Of a stretch of 47,822 nt of DNA, positions 26,145-35,303 are shown in pieces (the first letter of the stretch is position 1; every line of letters begins with the position of its first letter). Source of the DNA: an uncultured Lachnospiraceae bacterium (GTDB taxonomy: Bacteria > Bacillota > Clostridia > Lachnospirales > Lachnospiraceae); contig CADBFE010000001.1 in the NCBI GenBank assembly GCA_902793845.1, forward strand, positions 83,221-131,042. The letters are read 5' to 3'. The notes below the pieces were generated by a model. The model searched no databases. It had not been told where the DNA came from and saw nothing but the letters and a program-made list of their open reading frames with translations. The position numbers were made by a program, and so were the translations under genes.

Positions 26145-27341
26145 ATGAATGAAAACGATTTTTACTCTGAGGAAACATTGCGCAGGATGAGGGAGCGTGA
26201 TGAACGGAGAAAAGCCAATCGTGAAAAAATACGAAAACAGAATAAACGACGGGAATTAATATTAAAGATTGCTCCCAAAGCCATTCCGGCCCTGATCGGT
26301 ATTGTCCTGATCGTGGTTATAGTTACTGCAATATCATCTGCAGTTAAAAAGGCTCAGCTAAAGGCGGCTGAGAGCGGTGACGGAGAGCTGACTGTATCGG
26401 CGGATACACTCTCTGATAATGCAGTCAGCGAAAATACTGTCTCTGAAAATGAGCCGGAACCGGTGATACCTGAAAATAATAACCCTTATGCAGCAAGTGA
26501 GCCTGAGAAATACGGGCTCTTTGACGGATATACAGTCAGCTATAACAATGCATCTGCATATATAACAAATGAGGGTATTATCAGTGAGTACGCAGTCCTG
26601 ATAGATGCGGATACAGGAGAAGTGATCGCATATAAAAATCCTGATGACAAAATGTATCCTGCATCCATGACCAAGATACTGTCGCTCCTTGTGGCAGTCG
26701 AGAATATTAAAGACGAGGATCTGTCTGTGCCTGTGACCATCAGCTCTGAGGCGGTGAGTTATGCATTTGGTCATGACTGCAGTTCCGCGGGCTTTGAGGA
26801 AAATGAGACAGTTACATTACAGGATCTGCTGTACGGTGCCATACTGCCATCGGGCGGCGAGGCTACATATCAGCTGGCTCTCTATGTGGCAGGATCCCAT
26901 GAAGCATTTGTCGATATGATGAATGATAAATGTGAGGAACTCGGTATATCGGATACAGCCCATTTCACAAACTGTGTCGGAGTATATGATGACAATCAGT
27001 ATTGCACTGTGACGGATATGGCCATGATTTTAAAGGCTGCCGTCTCTAATGAACTGTGCAGACAGGTATTGTCGGCACACATTTATACTACCAGTGTATC
27101 TGATGCCCATCCGGAAGGTCTCGAGATATCAAACTGGTTTCTCCGCCGCATAGAAGACAAGGATACCCACGGTGAGGTCCTCTGTGCCAAGACAGGCTAC
27201 GTGGACCAGTCAGGCAACTGCGCTGCCAGCTACAGTATCCAAAACAGCGGAAAACAGTATATACTCGTATCCGGTAAATCGTGGAGTGCATGGCGGTGTA
27301 TTTACGATCATGTGGATATTTACACTGAATATACAAACTGA
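26145..27341 (+). CDS. D-Ala-D-Ala carboxypeptidase (penicillin-binding protein, S11 family)
   Basis: 398 residues. Trims pentapeptide stems of peptidoglycan. A very basic cytoplasmic N-terminus (about 45 residues) leads to one membrane helix (about 48-70), then a Ser/Thr/Asn linker and the S11 domain. The SxxK box is Ser174-Met-Thr-Lys177; the KTG box is at about 349-351 (CAKTGYVDQSG). The SxN box position reads SGG (about 236-238), lacking the usual Asn. The anchor is N-terminal rather than the C-terminal amphipathic helix of typical DacA. A TTG at 26121 is in frame, but GGGGA is placed for ATG 26145. Confidence 0.85.
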   Translation: MNENDFYSEETLRRMRERDERRKANREKIRKQNKRRELILKIAPKAIPALIGIVLIVVIVTAISSAVKKAQLKAAESGDGELTVSADTLSDNAVSENTVSENEPEPVIPENNNPYAASEPEKYGLFDGYTVSYNNASAYITNEGIISEYAVLIDADTGEVIAYKNPDDKMYPASMTKILSLLVAVENIKDEDLSVPVTISSEAVSYAFGHDCSSAGFEENETVTLQDLLYGAILPSGGEATYQLALYVAGSHEAFVDMMNDKCEELGISDTAHFTNCVGVYDDNQYCTVTDMAMILKAAVSNELCRQVLSAHIYTTSVSDAHPEGLEISNWFLRRIEDKDTHGEVLCAKTGYVDQSGNCAASYSIQNSGKQYILVSGKSWSAWRCIYDHVDIYTEYTN

Positions 27342-27406
27342 TTTACATTTCAGGTCAGATTATTTAAAATAGATGCGCATTATAATTATTTAAATGGAGA
27401 TATATC

Positions 27407-28612
27407 ATGCCTAGAGTTGAAGAATTAAAAGATGCAATGCCGGTGGCACCCCTTAAGATAATCGCACTAAAGAGTGCCAAAGCTATGGGAGACAATATCA
27501 ACAGACATCTCGTAGCATACAGAAAAGCTGTTGATAATACATTTAAAAACGATCCTGCATTTGAGGGATATGTTTCTGACAATTATCTGCTTAAAGCAGA
27601 GACTCCCAGATTCGGAAGCGGTGAAGCAAAGGGCATGCTCTACGAATCAGTCAGAGGATGTGACCTGTACATACTCGTCGATGTGATGAACCATTCCATT
27701 AAATATAATATCAGCGGATTTGAAAACAGCATGTCTCCTGACGATCATTTCCAGGATTTAAAGCGTGTGATAGCTGCATGTAACGGCAAGGCCCACAGGA
27801 TCAGTGTTATCATGCCGTTTTTATATGAAGGACGCCAGCACAGACGTACGGCAAGAGAGTCTCTTGACTGTGCAAATGCATTAAAAGAGCTGGCCAAGAT
27901 GGGTGTTTCGGATTTCATAACATTTGATGCCCATGACCCGAGGGTTCAGAACGCTACTCCCCTTTACGGATTTGACAATTTCTCTCCCAGCTACCAGATG
28001 ACAAAAGAACTCTTAAATCAGGTAAGAGACCTGGTAATAGACAAGGAGCATATGACAGTCATCTCTCCTGATGAGGGAGCAATGGACAGAGCCATTTATT
28101 TCTCTACCATACTTGGTGCAGATACCGGTATGTTTTATAAGAGAAGGGACTATACAAAGATCGTAAACGGCAAGAATCCCATCATCGCCCATGAGTTCCT
28201 GGGTGAAAAGATTGACGGAAAAGATGTAGTCATAATCGATGACATGATAGCATCAGGCGAGAGTATGCTGGATACATCGAGACAGCTTAAGGAGATGAAC
28301 GCAAGGAGAGTATTCCTTTGCTCGACATTCGGACTCTTTACAGCAGGTCTTAAGAGCTTTGATGAAGCTCATGAAAAGGGATATTTTGATTATGTCATTA
28401 CGACAAACCTCACATATCTTCCTAAGGAAGTTTACGACAAGCCATATATTCTCGTGGCTGACATGAGTAAATTCCTGGCATCCATCATTGATTTCTCAAA
28501 TCATGATGTGTCATTTGCAAATGTACTCACACCTACTGAGAAGATTCATAAGATTGTCGAGAAATATAATAATCGTCTCTACAATGAAGAAAATGGGGAT
28601 GATAACGCTTAA
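27407..28612 (+). CDS. prs: Ribose-phosphate pyrophosphokinase, long form
   Basis: Makes PRPP for nucleotide, His and Trp synthesis. At 401 residues it is about 85 longer than the common bacterial enzyme, with an N-terminal extension of about 45 residues and insertions. The PRPP loop is VVIIDDMIASGESML (about 275-289). The catalytic/metal loop appears as FDAHDPRVQNATPL instead of the common DLHAxQIQGFF. It contains RQHRRTARES, matching the regulatory/flexible loop region. Complete frame, GGAG upstream, and a strong terminator follows. Confidence 0.88.
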   Translation: MPRVEELKDAMPVAPLKIIALKSAKAMGDNINRHLVAYRKAVDNTFKNDPAFEGYVSDNYLLKAETPRFGSGEAKGMLYESVRGCDLYILVDVMNHSIKYNISGFENSMSPDDHFQDLKRVIAACNGKAHRISVIMPFLYEGRQHRRTARESLDCANALKELAKMGVSDFITFDAHDPRVQNATPLYGFDNFSPSYQMTKELLNQVRDLVIDKEHMTVISPDEGAMDRAIYFSTILGADTGMFYKRRDYTKIVNGKNPIIAHEFLGEKIDGKDVVIIDDMIASGESMLDTSRQLKEMNARRVFLCSTFGLFTAGLKSFDEAHEKGYFDYVITTNLTYLPKEVYDKPYILVADMSKFLASIIDFSNHDVSFANVLTPTEKIHKIVEKYNNRLYNEENGDDNA

Positions 28613-28628
28613 TATTTAGGCAACAGAC

Positions 28629-28685
28629 AAAATATATCCCCCGTGACGCTGAGCTGACCGCAATGCGTCCCGGGGGATATATTTT
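28629..28685. terminator. Long bidirectional terminator (shared-loop family, copy 3)
   Basis: Arms 28629-28649 and 28665-28685 pair over 21 bp with a single mismatch; A-rich left edge and T-rich right edge. The 15-nt loop is TGAGCTGACCGCAAT. The apex ACGC-T...CAAT-GCGT matches the hairpins at 10721 (other strand) and 25997. Confidence 0.88.
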
Positions 28686-28744
28686 TGCCTTGTGAAAGCA
28701 AATTATTCAAGAGATATTTTTGCACTATAAACAGCCGGATTTAT

Positions 28745-28773
28745 TTGCGAATTGTGTGTATAAAAGTTAAAAT
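28745..28773 (+). promoter_or_regulatory. Promoter for the DUF512-der-plsY-gpsA genes
   Basis: TTGCGA (28745-28750), 17-nt spacer, TAAAAT (28768-28773). Confidence 0.5.
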
Positions 28774-28808
28774 ATATACGGTGTATATATTATATTTAAG
28801 GTTATTAA

Positions 28809-30134
28809 ATGAAGAACAGACATATTATAAAAAATGTCCTTGAGGGCAGTATAGCAGCCGAGATGGGACTTGAGCCGGGAGATGAGATACTCTCCATCGG
28901 AGGCAATGAGATAGAAGACATCTTTGACTACAGATTTTACTGTCAGGATGATTATATAGAGGTTAATGTCAGGACAAAGCAGGGAGAGGAATGTCTCCTT
29001 GAGATAGAGAAGGATACAGATGAAGACCTGGGTATCGAGTTTGAAAATGTATTTATGGATTCGTATCACTCATGTCAGAATAAATGTATTTTCTGCTTTA
29101 TCGATCAGATGCCTCCCGGGATGAGGGAGTCCCTTTATTTTAAGGATGATGATGCGAGACTGTCATTCCTGCAGGGCAATTATGTGACGCTCACAAACTT
29201 AAGTGACCGGGATATCGAGAGACTGATCAGATACAGATTGGAGCCGATAAATGTTTCATTTCAGACCATGAATCCCGAGCTGCGCTGCAAAATGCTTAAT
29301 AACAGATTTGCGGGAGAAGCATTAAAGAAAGTGGACAGGCTCTACGAGGCCGGCATAACAATGAACGGTCAGATAGTGCTCTGTAAAGGTGTCAATGACG
29401 GGGTTGAATTAAGATTCAGTCTGGAAAAGCTCCTGTCATATCACCCAGTGGTACAGAGTGTATCTGTTGTACCCGTCGGACTCACAAAGTTTAGAGACGG
29501 GCTATATCCCCTTGAGCCTTTTACAAAAGAGGATGCTTGTGATGTTATTGACATGATCGAGTCATATCAGAAAAGAGCCATGGAAAAGTCAGGTATGCAT
29601 TTTGTCCATGCCTCAGATGAATGGTATCTCCTGGCAGGGAGGGAACTGCCGGAGGAGGACAGGTATGACGGTTATCTTCAGTATGAAAACGGTGTAGGCA
29701 TGCTCCGTTCCATAATAGACGAGACGATGGATGAAATCAGACTCCTTAAGGAAGAGGGAGCAAAGCCGGCATATAAAAGGATATCAATAGCAACGGGGCG
29801 TCTTGTTTACAGTACACTTAAAGAATTGGCCGAAAAGGTGTCAAAAGAGTTTGGCGGACCGGAGATTACCGTATATCCCATTAAAAACGAATTTTTCGGC
29901 GAAAGGATCACGGTTTCAGGCCTCCTTACGGCAAAAGACATCATCAGTCAGCTTAAGGGAAAAGACCTCGGAGAGATACTCCTCTTACCGGAGACTTGTA
30001 TCAGATGTGACAGTGATGTATTTCTCGATGATATAACTCTCCCTGAGGTCTGCGATTCTTTACAAGCCCATATTGATATTGTAAAATCAAACGGTGTGGA
30101 TTTTTGCAGAAAAATACTGGGATTACAGATTTAA
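28809..30134 (+). CDS. DUF512 family radical-SAM-like protein with N-terminal PDZ-like domain
   Basis: 441 residues. Residues 1-70 form a PDZ-like fold (NVLEGSIAAEMGLEPGDEILSIGG). The following CQNKCIFC (about 94-101) is the CX3CX2C radical-SAM cluster motif, with FIDQMPPGMR after it. The C-terminal DUF512 part contains VSVVPVGLTKFR and VHASDEWYLLAGRELP. The family is widespread in Firmicutes next to der (engA), as here with a 15-nt gap, but its reaction is unknown. Confidence 0.9.
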   Translation: MKNRHIIKNVLEGSIAAEMGLEPGDEILSIGGNEIEDIFDYRFYCQDDYIEVNVRTKQGEECLLEIEKDTDEDLGIEFENVFMDSYHSCQNKCIFCFIDQMPPGMRESLYFKDDDARLSFLQGNYVTLTNLSDRDIERLIRYRLEPINVSFQTMNPELRCKMLNNRFAGEALKKVDRLYEAGITMNGQIVLCKGVNDGVELRFSLEKLLSYHPVVQSVSVVPVGLTKFRDGLYPLEPFTKEDACDVIDMIESYQKRAMEKSGMHFVHASDEWYLLAGRELPEEDRYDGYLQYENGVGMLRSIIDETMDEIRLLKEEGAKPAYKRISIATGRLVYSTLKELAEKVSKEFGGPEITVYPIKNEFFGERITVSGLLTAKDIISQLKGKDLGEILLLPETCIRCDSDVFLDDITLPEVCDSLQAHIDIVKSNGVDFCRKILGLQI

Positions 30135-30149
30135 AACAGGAAAAGATAT

Positions 30150-31487
30150 ATGAAAAATAACAGAAAACCCATAGTTGCAGTTGTGGGCAGACCAAATGTA
30201 GGAAAATCAACTCTGTTTAACGCTTTATCGGGTACAAACCTTGCTATCGTAAAGGATACTCCCGGTATCACGAGAGACAGATTATATACGGATGTATCGT
30301 GGCTTGATTACAACTTTACCCTTGTGGATACAGGCGGTATTGAGCCTGACAGTAAGGATGTCATCCTGTCTCAGATGAGAGAGCAGGCCCAGATAGCCAT
30401 TGATACTGCTGATGTCATTATATTTCTGACAGATGCCAGGACAGGCCTTAACGATTCTGACTCAAAGGTTGCTGATATGCTTCGCCGTTCGGGCAAGCCT
30501 ATCGTACTCGTTGTAAATAAAGTAGACAGCTACAAAAATCAGATGATGGATGTCTATGAATTTTATAATCTCGGTCTTGGAGAGCCGTATCCTGTCAGTG
30601 CTACAAACAAGCAGGGCATAGGCGATATGCTTGATGAGGTCGTAAAGCATTTTGATGCCGATATGATGGGAGACGAGGAAGATGAGCGTCCCAAGATTGC
30701 CATTATAGGCAAACCGAATGTCGGCAAGAGCTCTATCATAAACAGGTTAGTCGGAGAGAACAGAGTCATTGTATCTGATATAGCAGGTACGACGAGAGAT
30801 GCCATAGATACTCCCGTTAAGTACAATGGCAAGGAGTATGTCCTCATCGATACTGCGGGACTACGCAGAAAGAACAAGATCAAAGAAGAACTTGAAAAAT
30901 ATATGATAGTCAGAACTGTCAGCGCTGTTGAGAGGGCTGATGTAGTATGCCTCGTAATAGACGGCGAGGAAGGTATCACAGAGCAGGATGCAAAGATCGC
31001 CGGCATTGCCCATGAGCGTGGCAAGGGTATGATCGTCGTAGTCAACAAGTGGGATCTCGTCGAGAAGGATAATAAGACGGTTAACGAGTTTACAAAGAAA
31101 GTCAGACAAGTACTCTCGTTTGCTCCCTATGCGGAGATTATGTTTGTCTCTGCTGTTACGGGTCAGCGCCTCATCAAACTGTACGATATGATCGATATGG
31201 TTACGGAAAACCATTCGATGAGAGTGGCTACAGGTGTGCTTAATGAGATCATGACTGAGGCGGTTGCCATGCAGCAGCCCCCGACAGACAAGGGCAAGAG
31301 ACTAAAGCTCTTTTACATCACCCAGGTCTCTGTCAAACCACCTACATTTGTCATATTTGTTAATGACAAAGAGTTAATGCATTTTTCTTATACAAGATAT
31401 ATAGAGAATCAGATAAGAGATTCTTTCGGATTTAAGGGTACACCTCTTAAATTTATCATCAGAGAGAGAAAGGACGGCGAAAATTAA
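30150..31487 (+). CDS. der: Ribosome biogenesis GTPase Der (EngA)
   Basis: A tandem-GTPase 50S assembly factor, 445 aa. First G domain: GRPNVGKSTLFN, DTGGI, NKVD. Second: GKPNVGKSSIIN (about 189), DTAGLRRKNK, NKWDLVEK. A KH-like C-terminal domain follows (KLFYITQVSVKPPTFVIFVND). AGGAAAAG precedes the ATG; its TAA overlaps the plsY ATG by one base. Confidence 0.97.
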   Translation: MKNNRKPIVAVVGRPNVGKSTLFNALSGTNLAIVKDTPGITRDRLYTDVSWLDYNFTLVDTGGIEPDSKDVILSQMREQAQIAIDTADVIIFLTDARTGLNDSDSKVADMLRRSGKPIVLVVNKVDSYKNQMMDVYEFYNLGLGEPYPVSATNKQGIGDMLDEVVKHFDADMMGDEEDERPKIAIIGKPNVGKSSIINRLVGENRVIVSDIAGTTRDAIDTPVKYNGKEYVLIDTAGLRRKNKIKEELEKYMIVRTVSAVERADVVCLVIDGEEGITEQDAKIAGIAHERGKGMIVVVNKWDLVEKDNKTVNEFTKKVRQVLSFAPYAEIMFVSAVTGQRLIKLYDMIDMVTENHSMRVATGVLNEIMTEAVAMQQPPTDKGKRLKLFYITQVSVKPPTFVIFVNDKELMHFSYTRYIENQIRDSFGFKGTPLKFIIRERKDGEN

Positions 31488-32167
31488 TGAGAATCGGATC
31501 AAGAATTCTGTGCCTCGTTTTAGGTTATCTTTTCGGAATGATCCAGACAGCATATTTATACGGTAAGGCAAAGGGTATCGATATCAGAGAGCACGGAAGC
31601 GGAAATGCCGGAACCACAAATACACTGAGAGTTCTTGGCAAGAAAGCGGGTCTCGTGGTTTTTGTGGGCGACCTTGCAAAGATGTGCATACCCTGCCTTG
31701 TACTAGGATTTGTGATAGATTCATTTTTCCCTGACCTGGCTGATATGAAATATCTGCTCAAGCTTTATATGGGATTTGGCGGTGTCATCGGTCACAACTT
31801 TCCGTTTTATCTCGGATTTAAAGGCGGAAAGGGTATCGCGGCTACAAGCGGTATGATCCTTGGATTTTACTGGCCTTTTATACCAATGGGACTGATTGCA
31901 TTTTTCGGAACCCTTGTGATCACCCATTATGTATCCCTGTCATCCCTCGTACTGATGGCCGGATTTATGACTATGATGCTCGTTGTGGGAATAAACGGAC
32001 TTGGAGCCTTTTCGGCTATTCCGGACACTGTTCTCCTTGAGATGTATATAGTTACATTTGCCATTGTCCTTATGGCATATATCCGTCATCTGCCAAATAT
32101 CAAGAGGCTCCTGGAGCATAATGAGAGAAAGACATACGTATTTAAGAAAAACAAACCTGAAGAATAA
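31487..32167 (+). CDS. plsY: Acyl-phosphate:glycerol-3-phosphate acyltransferase PlsY
   Basis: An integral membrane enzyme using the acyl-phosphate made by PlsX (2665) to acylate glycerol-3-phosphate. 226 residues with several helices. Conserved loops: GSGNAGTTNTLRVLGKKAG near residue 38, then GVIGHNFPFYLGFKGGKGIA near 97. It overlaps der by one base. gpsA, which makes glycerol-3-phosphate, follows, so two consecutive phospholipid steps are clustered. Confidence 0.96.
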   Translation: MRIGSRILCLVLGYLFGMIQTAYLYGKAKGIDIREHGSGNAGTTNTLRVLGKKAGLVVFVGDLAKMCIPCLVLGFVIDSFFPDLADMKYLLKLYMGFGGVIGHNFPFYLGFKGGKGIAATSGMILGFYWPFIPMGLIAFFGTLVITHYVSLSSLVLMAGFMTMMLVVGINGLGAFSAIPDTVLLEMYIVTFAIVLMAYIRHLPNIKRLLEHNERKTYVFKKNKPEE

Positions 32168-32209
32168 ATAAAGCTTTTATAAAAGTTATAAACGGAGGAT
32201 AAAAACAAA

Positions 32210-33220
32210 ATGGCTAAGATAGGTATGATTGGTGCAGGCAGCTGGGGAACAGCTCTTGCGTTACTTCTTACAAATAACGGTCATGACGTAACAATGTGGT
32301 CGGCAATAGGTAGCGAGATTGATATGCTGAATGAAAAGAGAGAGCATGTCGACAAACTCCCGGGAGTAAAACTTCCGGAACCGATGAAATTTTCAAAAGA
32401 TCTTGAGAGTACCGTAAAAGACAAGGATCTCCTGGTACTGGCGGTGCCTTCCGTATTTACAAGGGCTACTTCAAAGCAGATGAAGCCGTTTGTGGCTGAC
32501 GGTCAGATAATAGTAAACGTGGCAAAGGGTATCGAGGAAGATACATTAAAGACACTCTCAGAGATTATTGAGGAAGAGATACCACAGGCAAATGTAGCAG
32601 TTCTCTCAGGTCCTTCACATGCAGAGGAAGTAGGCAGAGGACTCCCTACCACAATAGTTGTTGGTGCCAAAGATAAAGAGACTGCCCAGTATATCCAGGG
32701 TATTTTCAACTCAAATGTATTCAGAGTTTATATTTCACCTGATATCCTCGGTATCGAGCTCGGAGCAGCCCTTAAAAACGTGGTAGCCCTTGCTGCCGGT
32801 ATGGCGGACGGACTCGGATACGGTGATAATACAAAGGCTGCACTGATCACAAGAGGTATTGCCGAGATCACCAGACTCGGTGTCGTAATGGGAGGCCATC
32901 CTGAGACATTTGCAGGACTCTCGGGAATAGGTGACCTCATAGTAACATGTGCAAGTATGCACTCGAGAAACAGAAGAGCAGGTATCCTCATGGGTCAGGG
33001 CAAGACTATGAAGGAAGCCATGGATGAAGTCAAGATGGTTGTGGAGGGCGTATACTCCGCAAAGGCAGGATATCAGCTCTCTAAGAAATATAACATTTAT
33101 ATGCCCATCATCACAGAAGTAAATGCAATACTTTTCGAAGACAAGAAAGCAATCGATGCATTTAAGGATATCATGGAGAGAGACGCAGTAGAGGAGCACA
33201 GCTCACTTAACTGGGATTAA
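32210..33220 (+). CDS. gpsA: Glycerol-3-phosphate dehydrogenase [NAD(P)+]
   Basis: Reduces dihydroxyacetone phosphate to sn-glycerol-3-phosphate for phospholipid synthesis. 336 residues: Rossmann start MIGAGSWGTALA, substrate/catalytic region GAALKNVVALAAGMADGLGYGDNTKA with the conserved Lys, and the GLSGIGDLIVTC segment. CGGAGG precedes the ATG. Last gene of the der-plsY-gpsA run. Confidence 0.97.
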   Translation: MAKIGMIGAGSWGTALALLLTNNGHDVTMWSAIGSEIDMLNEKREHVDKLPGVKLPEPMKFSKDLESTVKDKDLLVLAVPSVFTRATSKQMKPFVADGQIIVNVAKGIEEDTLKTLSEIIEEEIPQANVAVLSGPSHAEEVGRGLPTTIVVGAKDKETAQYIQGIFNSNVFRVYISPDILGIELGAALKNVVALAAGMADGLGYGDNTKAALITRGIAEITRLGVVMGGHPETFAGLSGIGDLIVTCASMHSRNRRAGILMGQGKTMKEAMDEVKMVVEGVYSAKAGYQLSKKYNIYMPIITEVNAILFEDKKAIDAFKDIMERDAVEEHSSLNWD

Positions 33221-33260
33221 TTTTAGAAATATTTAATTAAACAAAAGAGGGAGATTACAC

Positions 33261-34076
33261 ATGGCCGAAAATTTTATGAGCACAGGAGAATATGTTGCAA
33301 GCGAGCAGCTTCTCGCATCGGTAAACGTTGCCATCGCATTAAAAAAACCTTTACTTGTTAAGGGTGAACCCGGTACAGGTAAGACAATGCTGGCAGAGGC
33401 CGTTGCAAAATCTCTCGGCAAAAAACTGATCATCTGGAATATCAAATCGACCACAAAGGCTCAGGAAGGTCTGTATACATACGATACGATACAGCGTCTC
33501 TATGACGGACAGTTCGGAGAGGAAGGCGTTGATGATATCGCCAGATATATTAAACTCGGCAAGCTCGGTGAAGCTTTTGAAGCAGACGAGCAGGTGGTAC
33601 TCCTCATTGATGAGATTGATAAAGCTGACCTTGAGTTTCCAAACGATCTTCTCTGGGAGCTTGATCAGATGGAATTTTATATCCATGAGACCAAGAGGAC
33701 TGTTAAGGCAAAGCACAGACCTATAGTTATCATTACATCAAATGCAGAAAAGGAACTGCCTGATGCGTTCCTCAGGAGATGTATATTCCACTATATCGAT
33801 TTCCCCGATAAGGATCTGATGGCAGAGATTGTAAAGACTCATTATCCTGATATTGAGGAAAATCTCCTTAATAATGCCATGGAAGTATTCTACTGGATAA
33901 GAGGCATCAAGGATGTTCGCAAGAAACCTTCCACATCAGAACTGATCGACTGGGTAAATGCCCTTCAGAGGGGTGGCATACCACTTGAGGACCTTAAGCA
34001 GAAACTCCCGTTCATAGGAGTGATCGTCAAGAAGGACGAAGATTTAGAGACAGTCAGACACTACGCCAATACGTAA
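33261..34076 (+). CDS. MoxR-family AAA+ ATPase
   Basis: 271 residues, one AAA+ domain. Walker A GEPGTGKT at about residues 36-43, Walker B VVLLIDEIDKAD near 112-123, sensor 1 IVIITSNAEKELPDAFLRRC. MoxR proteins act as chaperone-like ATPases that insert cofactors or remodel partners with VWA proteins; the gene 9 nt downstream is such a VWA gene. The target complex is not evident here. Confidence 0.88.
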   Translation: MAENFMSTGEYVASEQLLASVNVAIALKKPLLVKGEPGTGKTMLAEAVAKSLGKKLIIWNIKSTTKAQEGLYTYDTIQRLYDGQFGEEGVDDIARYIKLGKLGEAFEADEQVVLLIDEIDKADLEFPNDLLWELDQMEFYIHETKRTVKAKHRPIVIITSNAEKELPDAFLRRCIFHYIDFPDKDLMAEIVKTHYPDIEENLLNNAMEVFYWIRGIKDVRKKPSTSELIDWVNALQRGGIPLEDLKQKLPFIGVIVKKDEDLETVRHYANT

Positions 34077-34085
34077 GGACAGTTT

Positions 34086-35288
34086 ATGTTTATTGATTTC
34101 TTTGACACCTGCAAAGCAAAGGGACTGAATATTACTTTATCAGAGTGGCTCATACTTATGGATGCCCTTGATAAAGGTCTTTGCGAGAGCTCGTTATCAA
34201 AATTTTATTATATTGCGCGATCGATACTGGTTAAGAGCGAGACGGATTTTGATAAATTCGATCTCGCTTTTGAAGAATATTTTAAAGGTATCTTTTCCGA
34301 TGACCAGATTACCGACAGGATGCTGCGATGGCTGGATAAGCCGGAGATGAACGAGATGCTCCATGAGATGGATAAGAACTACCTAAACTCGGTAGAGTCA
34401 GGTGCCATCGATAAAAATGATGTGGAGACCAAGTTTAAACAGCGCCTGAAGGATCAGGACAGCGAGCATAACGGCGGAGCCTACTGGATCGGTACCATGG
34501 GTAAGACCAGCTTTGGTAATACAGGTGGTAATATCGGAGGTATCAGGGTAGGTGGTGCCACAGGATATCAGTCAGCATTTTCCGTAGTAGGTGCAAGACG
34601 ATATCGGGATTTCAGAGATGACAGAGCCCTCGATAACAGACAGTTTCAGATGGCCTTTCGAAAATTGCGCCAGTTTTCAAGTAAGCTTGATATACCAAAG
34701 ACAGAGCTTGATATAGATCAGACTGTAGACAAGACATGCAATAACGGTGGTTGTCTCCAGATAGTGATGGACAGACCGAGGAGAAATACTGTAAAGCTGC
34801 TGCTCCTAATGGACTCGGGCGGAACCATGATACCGTACTGCAAGCTTTTAAATGAACTGTTTCAGTCTGTAAATAAATCAAATCATTATAAAGATGTAAA
34901 AGCATATTATTTCCATAACTGTATCTATTCTCATGTATACAAGACTCCGGAGTGTGAAAACGGAGACTGGATAGAGACTGAGTGGATGTTCAGGAACCTT
35001 GATAAAGACTACAAAGTCATCATCGTAGGGGATGCTGCGATGGCCCCCGAGGAACTCTATGCCAAGGATGGCAACTACAGAGGACCAAACGGCGGATACT
35101 CAGGCCATGAGTGGCTCACCATGATGAAAAATAAATACAAGAAAATTGTATGGCTCAATCCCAAGATGGCAGTCGGCAGAGCCCCATGGAGAGAAGCCGA
35201 GACAGCCATAAAAGCCATGTTTCCCATGCTGCCTCTTACCGTAGAGGGACTGAACGAAGGCATGGAGATATTAATGAAGAGAAATTAA
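34086..35288 (+). CDS. VWA-domain (CoxE-like) protein
   Basis: 400 residues. The N-terminal half is a helical CoxE/YehP-like region; a Gly-rich stretch (NTGGNIGGIRVGGATGYQ) is followed by a VWA domain from about residue 235. The MIDAS start is LLMDSGGTM, so the DxSxS motif is degenerate as DSGGT. Later parts include VIIVGDAAMAPEELY and IVWLNPK. It pairs with the upstream MoxR ATPase (9-nt gap) and is probably its adaptor or substrate. Complete; followed by the 202-bp palindromic element. Confidence 0.85.
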   Translation: MFIDFFDTCKAKGLNITLSEWLILMDALDKGLCESSLSKFYYIARSILVKSETDFDKFDLAFEEYFKGIFSDDQITDRMLRWLDKPEMNEMLHEMDKNYLNSVESGAIDKNDVETKFKQRLKDQDSEHNGGAYWIGTMGKTSFGNTGGNIGGIRVGGATGYQSAFSVVGARRYRDFRDDRALDNRQFQMAFRKLRQFSSKLDIPKTELDIDQTVDKTCNNGGCLQIVMDRPRRNTVKLLLLMDSGGTMIPYCKLLNELFQSVNKSNHYKDVKAYYFHNCIYSHVYKTPECENGDWIETEWMFRNLDKDYKVIIVGDAAMAPEELYAKDGNYRGPNGGYSGHEWLTMMKNKYKKIVWLNPKMAVGRAPWREAETAIKAMFPMLPLTVEGLNEGMEILMKRN

Positions 35289-35303
35289 ATATTGCTATAT
35301 GAC

